Below, in pieces: positions 49,676 to 58,717 of a stretch of 64,000 bases of DNA (position 1 is the stretch's first letter; each line of letters starts with the position of its first letter). The DNA comes from Haloarculaceae archaeon H-GB1-1. GTDB lineage: Archaea > Halobacteriota > Halobacteria > Halobacteriales > Haloarculaceae. The notes beneath the pieces are model-generated. The model had not been told where the DNA came from. It was given only the letters and a program-made list of their open reading frames with translations, and searched no databases. Both the position numbers and the translations under genes were made by a program. The DNA lies in assembly GCA_029688825.1 (NCBI GenBank), contig JARUKX010000004.1:1-64000 (forward strand). Direction: 5' to 3'.

Positions 49676-50896
49676 ATGAAAGTCGACATCCAGTCGCTCG
49701 GAACGTTCAACCAACTGGCCCACGAGGGAGCAGAACAGGCGACGGCGGCGATGTCGCAGATGACGGGCATCGCCGCAGACGTCGAGGTCACGAAGATATC
49801 GCTCGTCGGCCGGGAAGACATCGGCGAGGAACTCGTCGGCGACGACTTCGTGGGTGTCCACTTCGGCTTCGAAGGAGAACTGTCGGGAGAGACCGTCCTC
49901 ATCTTCGACAGGGACGGGAGTGAGACGATCATCGAATCACTTGTTCCTGGAGGGTCGGAGGACGAATCGATGGCCCGGAGCAGCGTGCAGGAGATCGGCA
50001 ACATCATGATGAGCGGTTTCATCGACGGGTGGGCCGACTACCTGGAGACGACCATCGACCACACGCCGCCGGACTACATCGAGGGGACGGGAACGGAAGT
50101 GCTGCCAGAGCCGCCGGAGGGGAGCGACAAGCAACAGGTCTTCGTCTTCAAGAGCCAGATCGAGTGGACCGACGAGGCCGTGAGCTTCTACATCTACATG
50201 CTCCCCAACTACCAGCCGATGGCCGAGATGATGACGGAGCACGCCGACACGGAGAACGACGTCATCCCCATCGACAAGCTCGAAGTCTTCAATCAGATGA
50301 CGCTGAAGGGGACGGAGAAGGCGGCCGAGAACGTCACGATGATGACTGGCATCGAGACCGAAGCAGAAGTCAGCCAGATAAACTTCGCCAAGATCGAGGA
50401 CGTTCCCAAACAGATCGGCAACGACGTCTTCGTCGGGACGGTCGTGCAGTTCACCGGGATACCGAGTGGCTACCTCGTCGTCCTGTTCGACGAGACATCG
50501 GCGAAGAACGTCGCCGAGGCACTGATGCCGACCGAGCCCGATGGTGAGGAGATCACGGACCAGCACAAAGCGGCCATCGAGGAGCTGGGGAACATCATGA
50601 CGAGCGGCTTCGTCGACGGCTGGGCGAACGTCCTGCAGACGTCCGTCGAGCACACGCCACCGCGACTCGTCCACGACATGGGACGAGCGATAATGGACCC
50701 GCTCGCCGCACAGGTCGGCCAGTTCCAGGAGCACGCGTTCATCATCGATTCGGAGATGAAGACCGAAGACGTCGAGTTCAGTGCCAGCATCCACGCACTC
50801 CCCAACGAGAACGAACTGCGCGAGGCGCTCGACGAACTGCTCGTGGAACGAGCCGACGAAACGGAAGCAGACGTCGAGGAAATATTCTACGGATGA
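49676..50896 (+). CDS. cheC: Double-domain CheC phosphatase
   Basis: This 406-residue protein has two CheC domains in tandem, about 1-190 and about 200-406. Each half keeps one E-x2-N site (SSVQEIGNIMMSGF and AAIEELGNIMTSGF). The other E-x2-N site of each canonical CheC seems lost (TFNQLAHEGAEQA and VFNQMTLKGTEKA). It dephosphorylates CheY and partners CheD. It overlaps cheD by 4 nt. Most CheC proteins are single-domain, so this is a fused duplicate. Confidence 0.9.
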   Translation: MKVDIQSLGTFNQLAHEGAEQATAAMSQMTGIAADVEVTKISLVGREDIGEELVGDDFVGVHFGFEGELSGETVLIFDRDGSETIIESLVPGGSEDESMARSSVQEIGNIMMSGFIDGWADYLETTIDHTPPDYIEGTGTEVLPEPPEGSDKQQVFVFKSQIEWTDEAVSFYIYMLPNYQPMAEMMTEHADTENDVIPIDKLEVFNQMTLKGTEKAAENVTMMTGIETEAEVSQINFAKIEDVPKQIGNDVFVGTVVQFTGIPSGYLVVLFDETSAKNVAEALMPTEPDGEEITDQHKAAIEELGNIMTSGFVDGWANVLQTSVEHTPPRLVHDMGRAIMDPLAAQVGQFQEHAFIIDSEMKTEDVEFSASIHALPNENELREALDELLVERADETEADVEEIFYG

Positions 50897-51411
50897 AAGT
50901 CTACGATGGTCAATCGGACACTGAAAGCCAGACCGAGCCCCGGCGAATCAAAGTTGGTATCGCCGAGTACAAGATCACGTCGGGGGAAGCGGTCCTGACG
51001 ACCAGTGGTCTCGGTTCCTGTCTCGGTGTGGCCATCTACGACCTCGACGCTGGAGTTGCAGGGTTGGTTCACGTCATGCTACCCTCGGCGGAGGAGATGA
51101 ACGACGGAAACGCGGCGAAGTTCGCTGACGCGGGGATCGAAGTCATGGTCGAAGCCATGGAAGCCGAGGGTGCAGATCGGTCGGCCATGGAGGCCAAAGT
51201 CGCGGGTGGGAGCGACATGCTCGACTTCTCGGAGAACGGCTCGGGCATCGGCGTCCGGAACATCGAAACCGTCCGTGAGACGCTGTCGGAGTTCGGTATC
51301 CCACTTGCGGAGGAGGACGTCGGTGGCGACCACGGTCGGTCGGTCCGACTGGAGGCGCGTACTGGCGATTTCGTCATCAAGAGCGCGAACAAGGAATCCG
51401 TCACGCTCTGA
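50893..51411 (+). CDS. cheD: CheD: receptor glutamine deamidase
   Basis: This 172-residue protein deamidates transducer glutamines and, in archaea, binds CheC and CheF. The catalytic Cys43 lies in SGLGSCLGVAIYD and His60 in GLVHVMLP. The length fits the family. Its start overlaps the cheC stop (ATGA), so cheY-cheC-cheD are one operon, with the next promoter element about 160 nt downstream. Confidence 0.95.
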   Translation: MKVYDGQSDTESQTEPRRIKVGIAEYKITSGEAVLTTSGLGSCLGVAIYDLDAGVAGLVHVMLPSAEEMNDGNAAKFADAGIEVMVEAMEAEGADRSAMEAKVAGGSDMLDFSENGSGIGVRNIETVRETLSEFGIPLAEEDVGGDHGRSVRLEARTGDFVIKSANKESVTL

Positions 51412-51574
51412 GTGGCGATTCGCGGCCCCGGCTGACAGCCGTCTGACTAGTGCTTTCCCGTTAACACGTTCACACTTCGTTCACGAGATGTCCCGCGGAA
51501 TTTTGTGTCAGACCCATATTGCAGCAGATTCACTTAGTAATTTACTACCATCTCGCATGTACAAACGTTTTTGT

Positions 51575-51588
51575 TATCAACAATGATA
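51575..51588 (+). promoter_or_regulatory. Motility promoter element 6 (TATC-N6-GATA), arl operon
   Basis: TATC-AACAAT-GATA lies at 51575-51588, 45 nt before the ATG at 51634. The AT-rich gap offers a TATAAAC at 51590, adjacent to the site, and a weaker TTCAAGAG at 51603, which sits 14 bp downstream as at other sites and would give a leaderless start near 51632. Confidence 0.62.
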
Positions 51589-51633
51589 CTATAAACGGTA
51601 CATTCAAGAGTGTAAAACGGCACTTTTGTAGCA

Positions 51634-53361
51634 ATGAGTGTCGCTGCGCTCCCACCGCTACAGGCGCTCGTACCCGACGCGACCAGCGTCGGGCCAGCGC
51701 TTCTCGTCCTCCTGACCGGTGGGCTCGTCGGAATGAGTATCAGGTCGGTGTTCGACTCGATACTCTCCGACGAGGAGGAGGCCAGCGGCGAGGAGATGAG
51801 CGATGGCGGAGGCCTCATGGGCGAAGAGGACGGCGGCGGCGACGACCTCGGAGACCTCGGCGGACTCGATGACGGCGGCGACGACGAGTTCGGCGACTTC
51901 GGTGACGACGAGTTCGGCGACATGGACGGGGGCGGTGCGGACACGGACGAACTCGAGCACCGACTGGACGAGATGGAGACGGAGCTGGGTAGCCTCTCGT
52001 CGACGGTCAACACCGTCCGAACCGAGAACGAACAGATCAGTGAGAGCGTCGAGGAAGTCGAGGAGAACGTCCGAAAGCTCCTCGACATCTACGAGATGGT
52101 CACCCGCGGCGTGAACCCCTTCGCGGACGACGTCGACGCGGGCGGGTTCGGCGGCGCGGGCGGCGGTGCCGGCGGCGGAACCTTCGGACTCTTCGACGAC
52201 GACGGCGAGGACGAGGAGGAAGAGGACCTCGACGCCGACCTCGCACAGGCGGACGCGGAGGGCTTCTTCGACGACGACCTGGTCGAAGACGACGACGGAG
52301 GACAGGACGGTACCAGCGTCGACGACGTGTTCGACTCGGGGGGTGGCGGCGATTCCGGCGGCGGCGGTGGCTTCGAAGACGACGGCGGGTCCTTCGACGA
52401 CGACTTCGGAGACGACTTCGACGACGTCGACGACGACTTCGGAGAGGTCGACGGTTCGGGCGGGTCGCAAGACACGGAGGCCGACATGAGTGAATCAAGC
52501 ACGAGCGACGGCGACGGCGGCGGTGAGGGCGGCAAATCCTTCCAGGAACTCAAAGACGAGTACGAATCCGGGGACGCGGACTGGGCAGAAGGCGAAGAGA
52601 GCGGTGAAGCCGAAGCGGCGGAGGCCGAATCCGAGCCGGTCGCCGATTCCGAACCCGAATTCGAGGACGATTTCGACGACGGAATCGACGACGATTTCGT
52701 CGACGCCGCCGATTCGGGCGACGATTTCGCGGACGACGACCTGTTCGACGAGGTCGTCGAGGAACCGGAGGAAAGCGAGTCCGCAGAGTCCATCGACACC
52801 GAGCCGGAACCAGTCACGGATTCCGAACCGGAGGCGAAACCCGAATCCGACCCAGTCACGGAATCTGAACCGGAACCCGAGCCCGAACCGGAGCCCTCGA
52901 CGACCGCACAGCCGGAGGCCGAGACGGACTCGGCGGCCGAATCCGGATCTTCGGCGGCTACAGAGTCCGAGTCCACGGGCTCGGCGTCGACGGAGAGCCA
53001 ACAGACGGCGACCGGCGATGCCGGCAAACCGTACCTCACGACGCCGCCGAACAGTTTCGCCGGCGACCTCGTGGCTATCGAGTGGCTCCAGTACCTCGTC
53101 GACAACGCGGGCTTCCGCGGGACGGCACGGGCCATCGACTACTACGAGTCGATCGACTGGATCAGCGAGGACGTGGCCGACACGCTTCAGGAGTACCTCA
53201 AGGGGTTCCAGGCCACCGGCGACGGCGACGAGAACCTCACCATCGACCACCACATGCGGAGCCTGAAGTACATCAGCGAGCTGAACGGCGACGCCGGCGA
53301 GGCGGCCGCGCTGCAGAAACTGATGGGGCACGGAGGTGGCACGAATGGGCTTCAGCATTAG
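51634..53361 (+). CDS. arlCE: ArlCE-type archaellum switch protein with long acidic linker
   Basis: This 575-residue protein joins an ArlC-like coiled-coil domain (TDELEHRLDEMETELGSLSS to LLDIYEMVTRGVNPF) and a C-terminal ArlD/E domain (KPYLTTPPNSFAGDLVAIEW, LVDNAGFRGTARAIDYYESI). Between them lies an acidic, Gly-rich linker of about 300 residues with Glu-Pro repeats. The first about 40 residues contain a hydrophobic stretch (VGPALLVLLTGGLVGMSI) that could be a membrane anchor. ArlCDE proteins receive the signal from CheF. No separate arlD is present here. First gene of the arlCE-F-G-H-I-J operon. Confidence 0.9.
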   Translation: MSVAALPPLQALVPDATSVGPALLVLLTGGLVGMSIRSVFDSILSDEEEASGEEMSDGGGLMGEEDGGGDDLGDLGGLDDGGDDEFGDFGDDEFGDMDGGGADTDELEHRLDEMETELGSLSSTVNTVRTENEQISESVEEVEENVRKLLDIYEMVTRGVNPFADDVDAGGFGGAGGGAGGGTFGLFDDDGEDEEEEDLDADLAQADAEGFFDDDLVEDDDGGQDGTSVDDVFDSGGGGDSGGGGGFEDDGGSFDDDFGDDFDDVDDDFGEVDGSGGSQDTEADMSESSTSDGDGGGEGGKSFQELKDEYESGDADWAEGEESGEAEAAEAESEPVADSEPEFEDDFDDGIDDDFVDAADSGDDFADDDLFDEVVEEPEESESAESIDTEPEPVTDSEPEAKPESDPVTESEPEPEPEPEPSTTAQPEAETDSAAESGSSAATESESTGSASTESQQTATGDAGKPYLTTPPNSFAGDLVAIEWLQYLVDNAGFRGTARAIDYYESIDWISEDVADTLQEYLKGFQATGDGDENLTIDHHMRSLKYISELNGDAGEAAALQKLMGHGGGTNGLQH

Positions 53362-53818
53362 CGGGGGCGCGGCTATCGTCTTCGCGGGCATGTTCATCGC
53401 CTTCGGAATGTTCTACTCTGCGACCGCAGATACCCAGGAGCGCATCAACGACGCCCGAACGTCGCAGGCGGACGGTCTCGTCGAGGAGAAGAACGCCGAG
53501 GTCGAAGTCGTGAGTGCAGCCTACGACACGACGGTGGACCCGAACGAACTCACCGTCGAAGTGAACAACACGGGTGCGACCACACTTTCGGTCAGCGACA
53601 CCGACCTCCTGGTGAACGGGCAGTACCAGGAGACGGAGGTGTCACGGACCGTCGACGGTCCGAACACGACGCCCACGACTGCGACGGACGTCTGGGCACC
53701 CGGCGAGCGACTGACCGTCGTCGTCGAATGGCCAGGGAGCGACCCCACGCCGACCCGCGTCAAAATCGTGACCACCACCGGGGTCGGCGACGTGGAAACG
53801 AACGTGGTGGTCACCTGA
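53345..53818 (+). CDS. arlF: ArlF: archaellum stator protein
   Basis: This 157-residue protein has one N-terminal membrane helix (MGFSISGGAAIVFAGMFIAF) and an outer beta-sandwich domain (VVSAAYDTTVDPNELTVEVN; LLVNGQYQETEV). ArlF binds the S-layer and anchors the motor. The ATG at 53345 has GGAGGTGG six bases upstream and overlaps the arlCE end by 17 nt. Confidence 0.92.
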   Translation: MGFSISGGAAIVFAGMFIAFGMFYSATADTQERINDARTSQADGLVEEKNAEVEVVSAAYDTTVDPNELTVEVNNTGATTLSVSDTDLLVNGQYQETEVSRTVDGPNTTPTTATDVWAPGERLTVVVEWPGSDPTPTRVKIVTTTGVGDVETNVVVT

Positions 53819-53833
53819 TGGAGGGACGATAAC

Positions 53834-54286
53834 ATGGCGAGCGTCTCGGCGTCGCATCTCATCCTGTTCATCGCGAGCATGCTCATCGCGGCGAGCGTCG
53901 CCGGCACGTTCACGGACAGCGTCGGTCGGCTGAGCGAGGCCCTCGACGAACAGGGAGTCCTCATAAGCGAGGAGGTCCGGACCGACGTCGAGATCATCAG
54001 CGACAGCGGGAGCGACGCCCTCTACGACGACGCCGAGAGCAACCTCACCCTGCTCGTCAAGAATACGGGATCAGGCAATCTCGACGCCGAATCCAGGCAG
54101 ATCGACGTCCTGGTCAACGGATCCTATCAGACCGACGTCACCGTCTCGCTGCTCGGCGGGAGTGGCGTGGTCTGGGGACAGGGCGACGTCGTCGAGGTCG
54201 TCGTCGGGGTCTCTCTCGGGGCTGGCGACCACCGAGCGAAGATCATCGTCAACGGTGACGAGGAGGTGTTGGAGTTCCGCACATGA
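53834..54286 (+). CDS. arlG: ArlG: archaellum stator protein
   Basis: This 150-residue protein mirrors ArlF: an N-terminal membrane helix ([20 protein letters not shown]) and a beta-sandwich outer domain ([38 protein letters not shown]). ArlF and ArlG form the outer filament that holds the stator to the S-layer. A GGAGG precedes the ATG, and the stop overlaps the arlH start. Confidence 0.92.
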   Translation: MASVSASHLILFIASMLIAASVAGTFTDSVGRLSEALDEQGVLISEEVRTDVEIISDSGSDALYDDAESNLTLLVKNTGSGNLDAESRQIDVLVNGSYQTDVTVSLLGGSGVVWGQGDVVEVVVGVSLGAGDHRAKIIVNGDEEVLEFRT

Positions 54287-55044
54287 GCGCCATCAAGTCA
54301 GAACTCCTCTCGCTCGGGCTTGAAGACCACGACCGCCTCAACAAGGAACTCGGTGGGGGGATCCCGCCGGGAAGCATCGTCCTCGTCGAGGGCGACTACG
54401 GGGCCGGGAAGTCGGCGATGAGCCAGCGGTTCAGTTACGGGCTCTGTGAAGAGGGCCACACAGTCACGTACCTCTCGACGGAGCTGACCGTCGGGAGCTT
54501 CATCGACCAGATGCACTCGCTGAGCTACGACATGGTCGAGCACATGCTGGACGAGAGCATCCTGTTCCTGCACGCCGACATCGGCGACAGCAACACGTTC
54601 TCCGGCGGCGACGAGGACCAGGACCGCAAGGAACTGCTGAAGCGCCTGATGGAGGCGGACGTGATGTGGGAGTCCGATTTCATCATCATCGATACGTTCG
54701 ACGCCATCCTCCGGAACGACCCCAAGTTCGAGGCGTTGGTCCGCCAGAACGAGGAGCGTCAGGCCGCGCTGGAGATCATCTCCTACTTCCGGGACATCAT
54801 CTCCCGGGGCAAGTCGGTCATGCTGACGGTGGACCCGACGACGCTCAACGAAGACGCCATCAGTCCCTTCCGGGCCATCGCCGACGTCTTCATCGAACTG
54901 GAGATGATCGAGGTCGGCAACGACGTTCGCCGGCAGATCAGCGTCCTGCGGTTCGCCGGCATGGGCGAACAGGTCGGTGACACCATCGGGTACTCGGTGC
55001 GCTCCGGCACTGGCATCGTCATCGAGTCGCGGAGCGTCGCATAA
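54283..55044 (+). CDS. arlH: ArlH: archaellum motor ATP-binding regulator
   Basis: This 253-residue RecA/KaiC-like protein has Walker A GDYGAGKS (37-44) and a Walker B in [12 protein letters not shown]. ArlH binds ATP and ArlI, and is thought to switch between assembly and rotation. It overlaps arlG by 4 nt. Its stop lies in front of the arlI Shine-Dalgarno. It belongs to the same superfamily as the KaiC-like gene at 45.9 kb. Confidence 0.95.
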   Translation: MSAIKSELLSLGLEDHDRLNKELGGGIPPGSIVLVEGDYGAGKSAMSQRFSYGLCEEGHTVTYLSTELTVGSFIDQMHSLSYDMVEHMLDESILFLHADIGDSNTFSGGDEDQDRKELLKRLMEADVMWESDFIIIDTFDAILRNDPKFEALVRQNEERQAALEIISYFRDIISRGKSVMLTVDPTTLNEDAISPFRAIADVFIELEMIEVGNDVRRQISVLRFAGMGEQVGDTIGYSVRSGTGIVIESRSVA

Positions 55045-55060
55045 AGGAGGTGACCAAGAC

Positions 55061-56737
55061 ATGACTGACCACGGACGAGCGAAACCATCGGACGAACTCA
55101 GACAAGTCGCGGCACGCAGACCGCATCTGCAGGACCACCTGAAGAAGTTCAAGCAGATCACCGGTGAGTTCCCGCTGTTCATCGACGAGGCCGACGACGA
55201 GTACGAGTCCGACAGGCCGAACGTCCTCTATCCCGTGGGTGGTCCCATCTACTGCCACGTCTACGGCGACGTGGGCCAGGACACCAAGTACTACGCGATA
55301 GAGCCCGAACTCGACGAAGAGGAGCGCGTCGTCTTCGACAACGTCCGGAACAAACTCCTCCAGAAGAGCGTCAACAAACCCGCGCCACAGGACGAGACGG
55401 AGTACGACGACCGAATCGAGGAGTTGCTCCAGGAGACGACCGAGGTCGTCGACACCGACGCGGATAACGGCGGCGTCCTGTCACGGCTCTCGAACATCAC
55501 CAACCTCGGGAAGGTCCGCGTGAAAAAGGAGACCTACGAGGACATCCTGTATCGACTCAATCGGGACATCGTGGGGCTGGGGCCGCTCGAACCCGTCATG
55601 CGCGACCCGGCGAACGAGGACATCCACGTCATCGGCCGCCAGGAGTGTCACGTCGACCACGACGTGTACGGGATGCTCGAAACCACGGTCGAGTGGCCGA
55701 GCGACGAGGCCTTCGACCAGTGGCTCCGGAACATGGGCGAACGGATGGGTGACCCCGTCTCCGACTCGGACCCCATCGTCGACTCGACGCTGCCGGATGG
55801 GTCGCGTCTGAACCTCATCTACTCCGACGACGTCTCGCTGAAGGGGCCATCGCTCACCATCCGTCAGGGTACCGAGACGCCGCTGTCGATCTTCCAGATC
55901 ACGAAGTGGAACACGCTCAGTCCGGAGCTCGCGGCGTACCTCTGGCTCTGTCTGGAGAACGAGCAAACGGTGTTCGTCGTCGGCGAGACGGCGTCCGGGA
56001 AGACGACGACGCTCAACTCCATCTTCGCGTTCATCCCGCGTGACGCGAAGATATACACCGCGGAGGACACCGCCGAGGTCCTGCCGCCGCACAACACCTG
56101 GCAGCAGCTCCTCACTCGGGAAGGCGAGGAGGAAGGGACCAGCGTGGACATGTTCGACCTGGTCGCGGCCGCACTGCGGTCCCGCCCCGACTACATCATC
56201 CTCGGTGAGGTTCGTGGGGCCGAGGGTCGCATGGCGTTCCAGGCCGCCCAGACGGGCCACCCGGTCATGCTGACCTTCCACGCAAGCGACATCGTCTCGA
56301 TGATCCAGCGGTTCACCAGCGAACCGATCAACGTCCCCGAGACGTTCATGGGCGTCGCCGACGTCGCCCTGTTCCAGAACCGCGTGAAGCAGGGCGATGA
56401 CGTCCTGCGTCGGGTCACCTCCGTCCAGGAGATCGAGGGGTACTCCAAGGAGATGGACGGTGTCGTCACCCGACAGGCGTTCCACTGGGACCCCGTCGAG
56501 GACGAGATCATCTTCCAGGGCATGAACAACTCCTACGTCCTCGAAGAGCAGATCGCGACGCTGCTCGGGTACGAAGACACCCGCGAGATCTACAACGACC
56601 TGGAGTTCCGTGCGAACCTGATCAGACGAGCCATCCAGGAGAACATCGTCGGCTACCACGAGGTCAACGAGTTCATCGAGGACTTCCAGCGTGACGGCGT
56701 CGAGGGCATCCCCTTCGACATCGCCCCGCCGGACTAA
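55061..56737 (+). CDS. arlI: ArlI: archaellum motor ATPase
   Basis: This 558-residue type II/IV secretion ATPase drives archaellum assembly and rotation. It has Walker A VVGETASGKTTT, the Asp box (AKIYTAEDTAEVLP), Walker B PDYIILGEVRGAEG and the His box TGHPVMLTFHASD. The ATG at 55061 is preceded by GGAGGTGA (55046-55053) after 7 nt, the strongest ribosome-binding site in the operon. The N-terminal part (LQDHLKKFKQITGEFPLFID) is ArlI-specific. Confidence 0.96.
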   Translation: MTDHGRAKPSDELRQVAARRPHLQDHLKKFKQITGEFPLFIDEADDEYESDRPNVLYPVGGPIYCHVYGDVGQDTKYYAIEPELDEEERVVFDNVRNKLLQKSVNKPAPQDETEYDDRIEELLQETTEVVDTDADNGGVLSRLSNITNLGKVRVKKETYEDILYRLNRDIVGLGPLEPVMRDPANEDIHVIGRQECHVDHDVYGMLETTVEWPSDEAFDQWLRNMGERMGDPVSDSDPIVDSTLPDGSRLNLIYSDDVSLKGPSLTIRQGTETPLSIFQITKWNTLSPELAAYLWLCLENEQTVFVVGETASGKTTTLNSIFAFIPRDAKIYTAEDTAEVLPPHNTWQQLLTREGEEEGTSVDMFDLVAAALRSRPDYIILGEVRGAEGRMAFQAAQTGHPVMLTFHASDIVSMIQRFTSEPINVPETFMGVADVALFQNRVKQGDDVLRRVTSVQEIEGYSKEMDGVVTRQAFHWDPVEDEIIFQGMNNSYVLEEQIATLLGYEDTREIYNDLEFRANLIRRAIQENIVGYHEVNEFIEDFQRDGVEGIPFDIAPPD

Positions 56738-56738
56738 C

Positions 56739-58487
56739 ATGGCGTCGACAGACGAAGCCTCCGACGGGTTCGAACTCGCGTCGTTGCTGTCCGAGGGTCT
56801 CATCGAGTCCTACGACCAGATGCCGATGCCCATCGGCCGCTACCTGACGATCATCCTCATCCCCTCGGTCGTGTTCTTCGTCGTCACCATCGGCATCGCG
56901 CTCGTGCTCGACTTCCGCCTGATGATCCGCGCCCCCATCCCGATGCTAGGCCTTCTCGCGATGCTGTCGGCCATCTTCTACCCGAAGATACTGCTGTCCC
57001 AGCGGAAGCAGGAACTGAACGACCGGTTCCATCTGCTTGTAACCCACATGACAGTTTTGGCGACGACGAAGATCGACCGCATGGAGGTCTTCCGCAGGCT
57101 CTCCGAAGAGGAGGAGTACGGCGAACTCGCCAGAGAGATGCACCGCGTCGTCGAACTCGTCGACACGTGGAATCAGAGCCTCGACGACGCCATGCGACGC
57201 CGAGCGAAGCAGGTCCCCAGCGACACCCTCTCGGACTTCTTCGACCGCCTGGCGTACACCCTCGGTGCCGGCCAGGAGCTCGACGACTACCTCATCTCCG
57301 AACAGACGCAGATCATCCAGAACTACAAGACGGTCTACGAGGGCACCCTGGACAACCTCGAGGTCATGAAGGACCTCTACCTGTCGATGATCCTCTCGAT
57401 GACGTTCGCGCTCGTGTTCGCGGTCGTCCTCCCCGTGCTCACCGGGACCGACCCGACGATGACCGTCAGCGCCGTCATCGTCCTGTTCATCTTCGTCCAG
57501 ACCGGGTTCTTCCTCGCCATCCGCTCCATCTCGCCCCACGACCCGCTGTGGTACCACCCCGAGGAACTCCCCTCACCCATCGAACACCGCCTCAACGTCG
57601 CCATGGGGATCGGCATCGGGCTGACCACGCTCCTCCTGCTCATCTCCCTCACCGGGATGCTCGGCCTCTCGCCGCTCACCCTCGGGATGCTCGTCCCCTT
57701 CGTCGACCCCCTCCCGCTCGCACTGTACGCCGCCGTCCCGACGACGCCGCTCATCATCCCCGGCATCGTCTTCCGCGCCGAGGAACAGCGCATCCTCGGC
57801 CGCGACGACGAGTACCCCAGCTTCATCCGCGCGCTGGGCGCGACCGAGGGCGCGAAGCAGGCCACCACCTCCGAAGTCCTGCGGACCCTCCGGAAGAAGG
57901 ACTTCGGCGCACTCACCCCGCAGATCAACGACCTCTACAAGCGGCTCAACATGCGACTCGAACCCGCGAAGGCGTGGCGGCACTTCACCGCCGACTGCCG
58001 GTCGTACCTCATCCAGACGTTCAGCGAGATGTACCTCGTCGGCCGCGAGATGGGGGGCTCGCCGAAGCTGCTCGGCGAACTCATCAGCGAGAACATGAAC
58101 GAAGTCCTCCAGCTCCGTCAACGCCGCGCACAGGCCGCGACGACCCTCATCGGACTCCTCTACGGTATTACCGCGGCGTCGACGTTCGCGTTCTTCATCG
58201 GGCTGCAGGTCGTCAACATCCTCGCCGGAATGGGACTCCAACTGGAGTCCAACGGGAGCTTCGACGTCGCCAGCCTCATCCACACCGGCGTCTACAACAT
58301 CCCCCTCATCGAGTTCCTGCTCATCATCATCATCATGTTCAACGCCCTGCTCTCCGCCCTGATGATCCGTACCACCGACGGCGGCCACAAGGCCAACACC
58401 TACCTCCACTTCGTCATCCTCTCCTGGATCGGCTCGATCACTGCCGTCATGACGAAGTGGCTGGTCACGCAGTTCCTCGCGATCTGA
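56739..58487 (+). CDS. arlJ: ArlJ: archaellum membrane platform protein
   Basis: This 582-residue membrane protein is the type II secretion-like platform of the archaellum. N-terminal helices (YLTIILIPSVVFFVVTIGIA; APIPMLGLLAMLSAIFY) precede a cytoplasmic helical part. Central helices (LSMILSMTFALVFAVVLPVL; AVIVLFIFVQTGFFLAI) follow, then a second soluble part and the last helices (LTLIGLLYGITAASTF-like and LIEFLLIIIIMFNALL). It binds ArlI and ArlH. It is the last gene of the operon, followed at once by repeat copy B. Confidence 0.95.
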   Translation: MASTDEASDGFELASLLSEGLIESYDQMPMPIGRYLTIILIPSVVFFVVTIGIALVLDFRLMIRAPIPMLGLLAMLSAIFYPKILLSQRKQELNDRFHLLVTHMTVLATTKIDRMEVFRRLSEEEEYGELAREMHRVVELVDTWNQSLDDAMRRRAKQVPSDTLSDFFDRLAYTLGAGQELDDYLISEQTQIIQNYKTVYEGTLDNLEVMKDLYLSMILSMTFALVFAVVLPVLTGTDPTMTVSAVIVLFIFVQTGFFLAIRSISPHDPLWYHPEELPSPIEHRLNVAMGIGIGLTTLLLLISLTGMLGLSPLTLGMLVPFVDPLPLALYAAVPTTPLIIPGIVFRAEEQRILGRDDEYPSFIRALGATEGAKQATTSEVLRTLRKKDFGALTPQINDLYKRLNMRLEPAKAWRHFTADCRSYLIQTFSEMYLVGREMGGSPKLLGELISENMNEVLQLRQRRAQAATTLIGLLYGITAASTFAFFIGLQVVNILAGMGLQLESNGSFDVASLIHTGVYNIPLIEFLLIIIIMFNALLSALMIRTTDGGHKANTYLHFVILSWIGSITAVMTKWLVTQFLAI

Positions 58488-58490
58488 GAC

Positions 58491-58610
58491 CACTTTTTCC
58501 GACTCGGGTGGCCGCGAAGCGGCCACCTCTCGTCGCAAAAACTTGGGGAAAAAGGCCGGTCGCGCAAGCGCGACCGGTGAACCGCCTCGCTCCACTCGGC
58601 GGATGCTTGG
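58491..58610. repeat. Structured intergenic repeat, copy B
   Basis: This begins 4 nt after the arlJ stop. It matches copy A (1551-1720) through TTTCCGACTCGGGTG, CGCAAAAACTTGGGGAAAA and the second hairpin. The first stem (58507-58515 with 58519-58527) differs in five positions on each arm from copy A yet pairs perfectly. The second stem (58556-58565 with 58568-58577) has the same arms and a shorter loop. A final stem CCGCC/GGCGG (58582-58586 with 58598-58602) is followed by ATGCTTGG. It is shorter than copy A because the TCAGAGC hairpin is absent. Confidence 0.8.
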
Positions 58611-58717
58611 ACTACCACTTCCGCTTCCGCCTCCGCCACTGCCAACGCCTCCCCCACCGCAATATCGTCGCTCGGGCTTTCGCGGTACTTTTCAGCGTCC
58701 GCCGACTCACCACGGGT

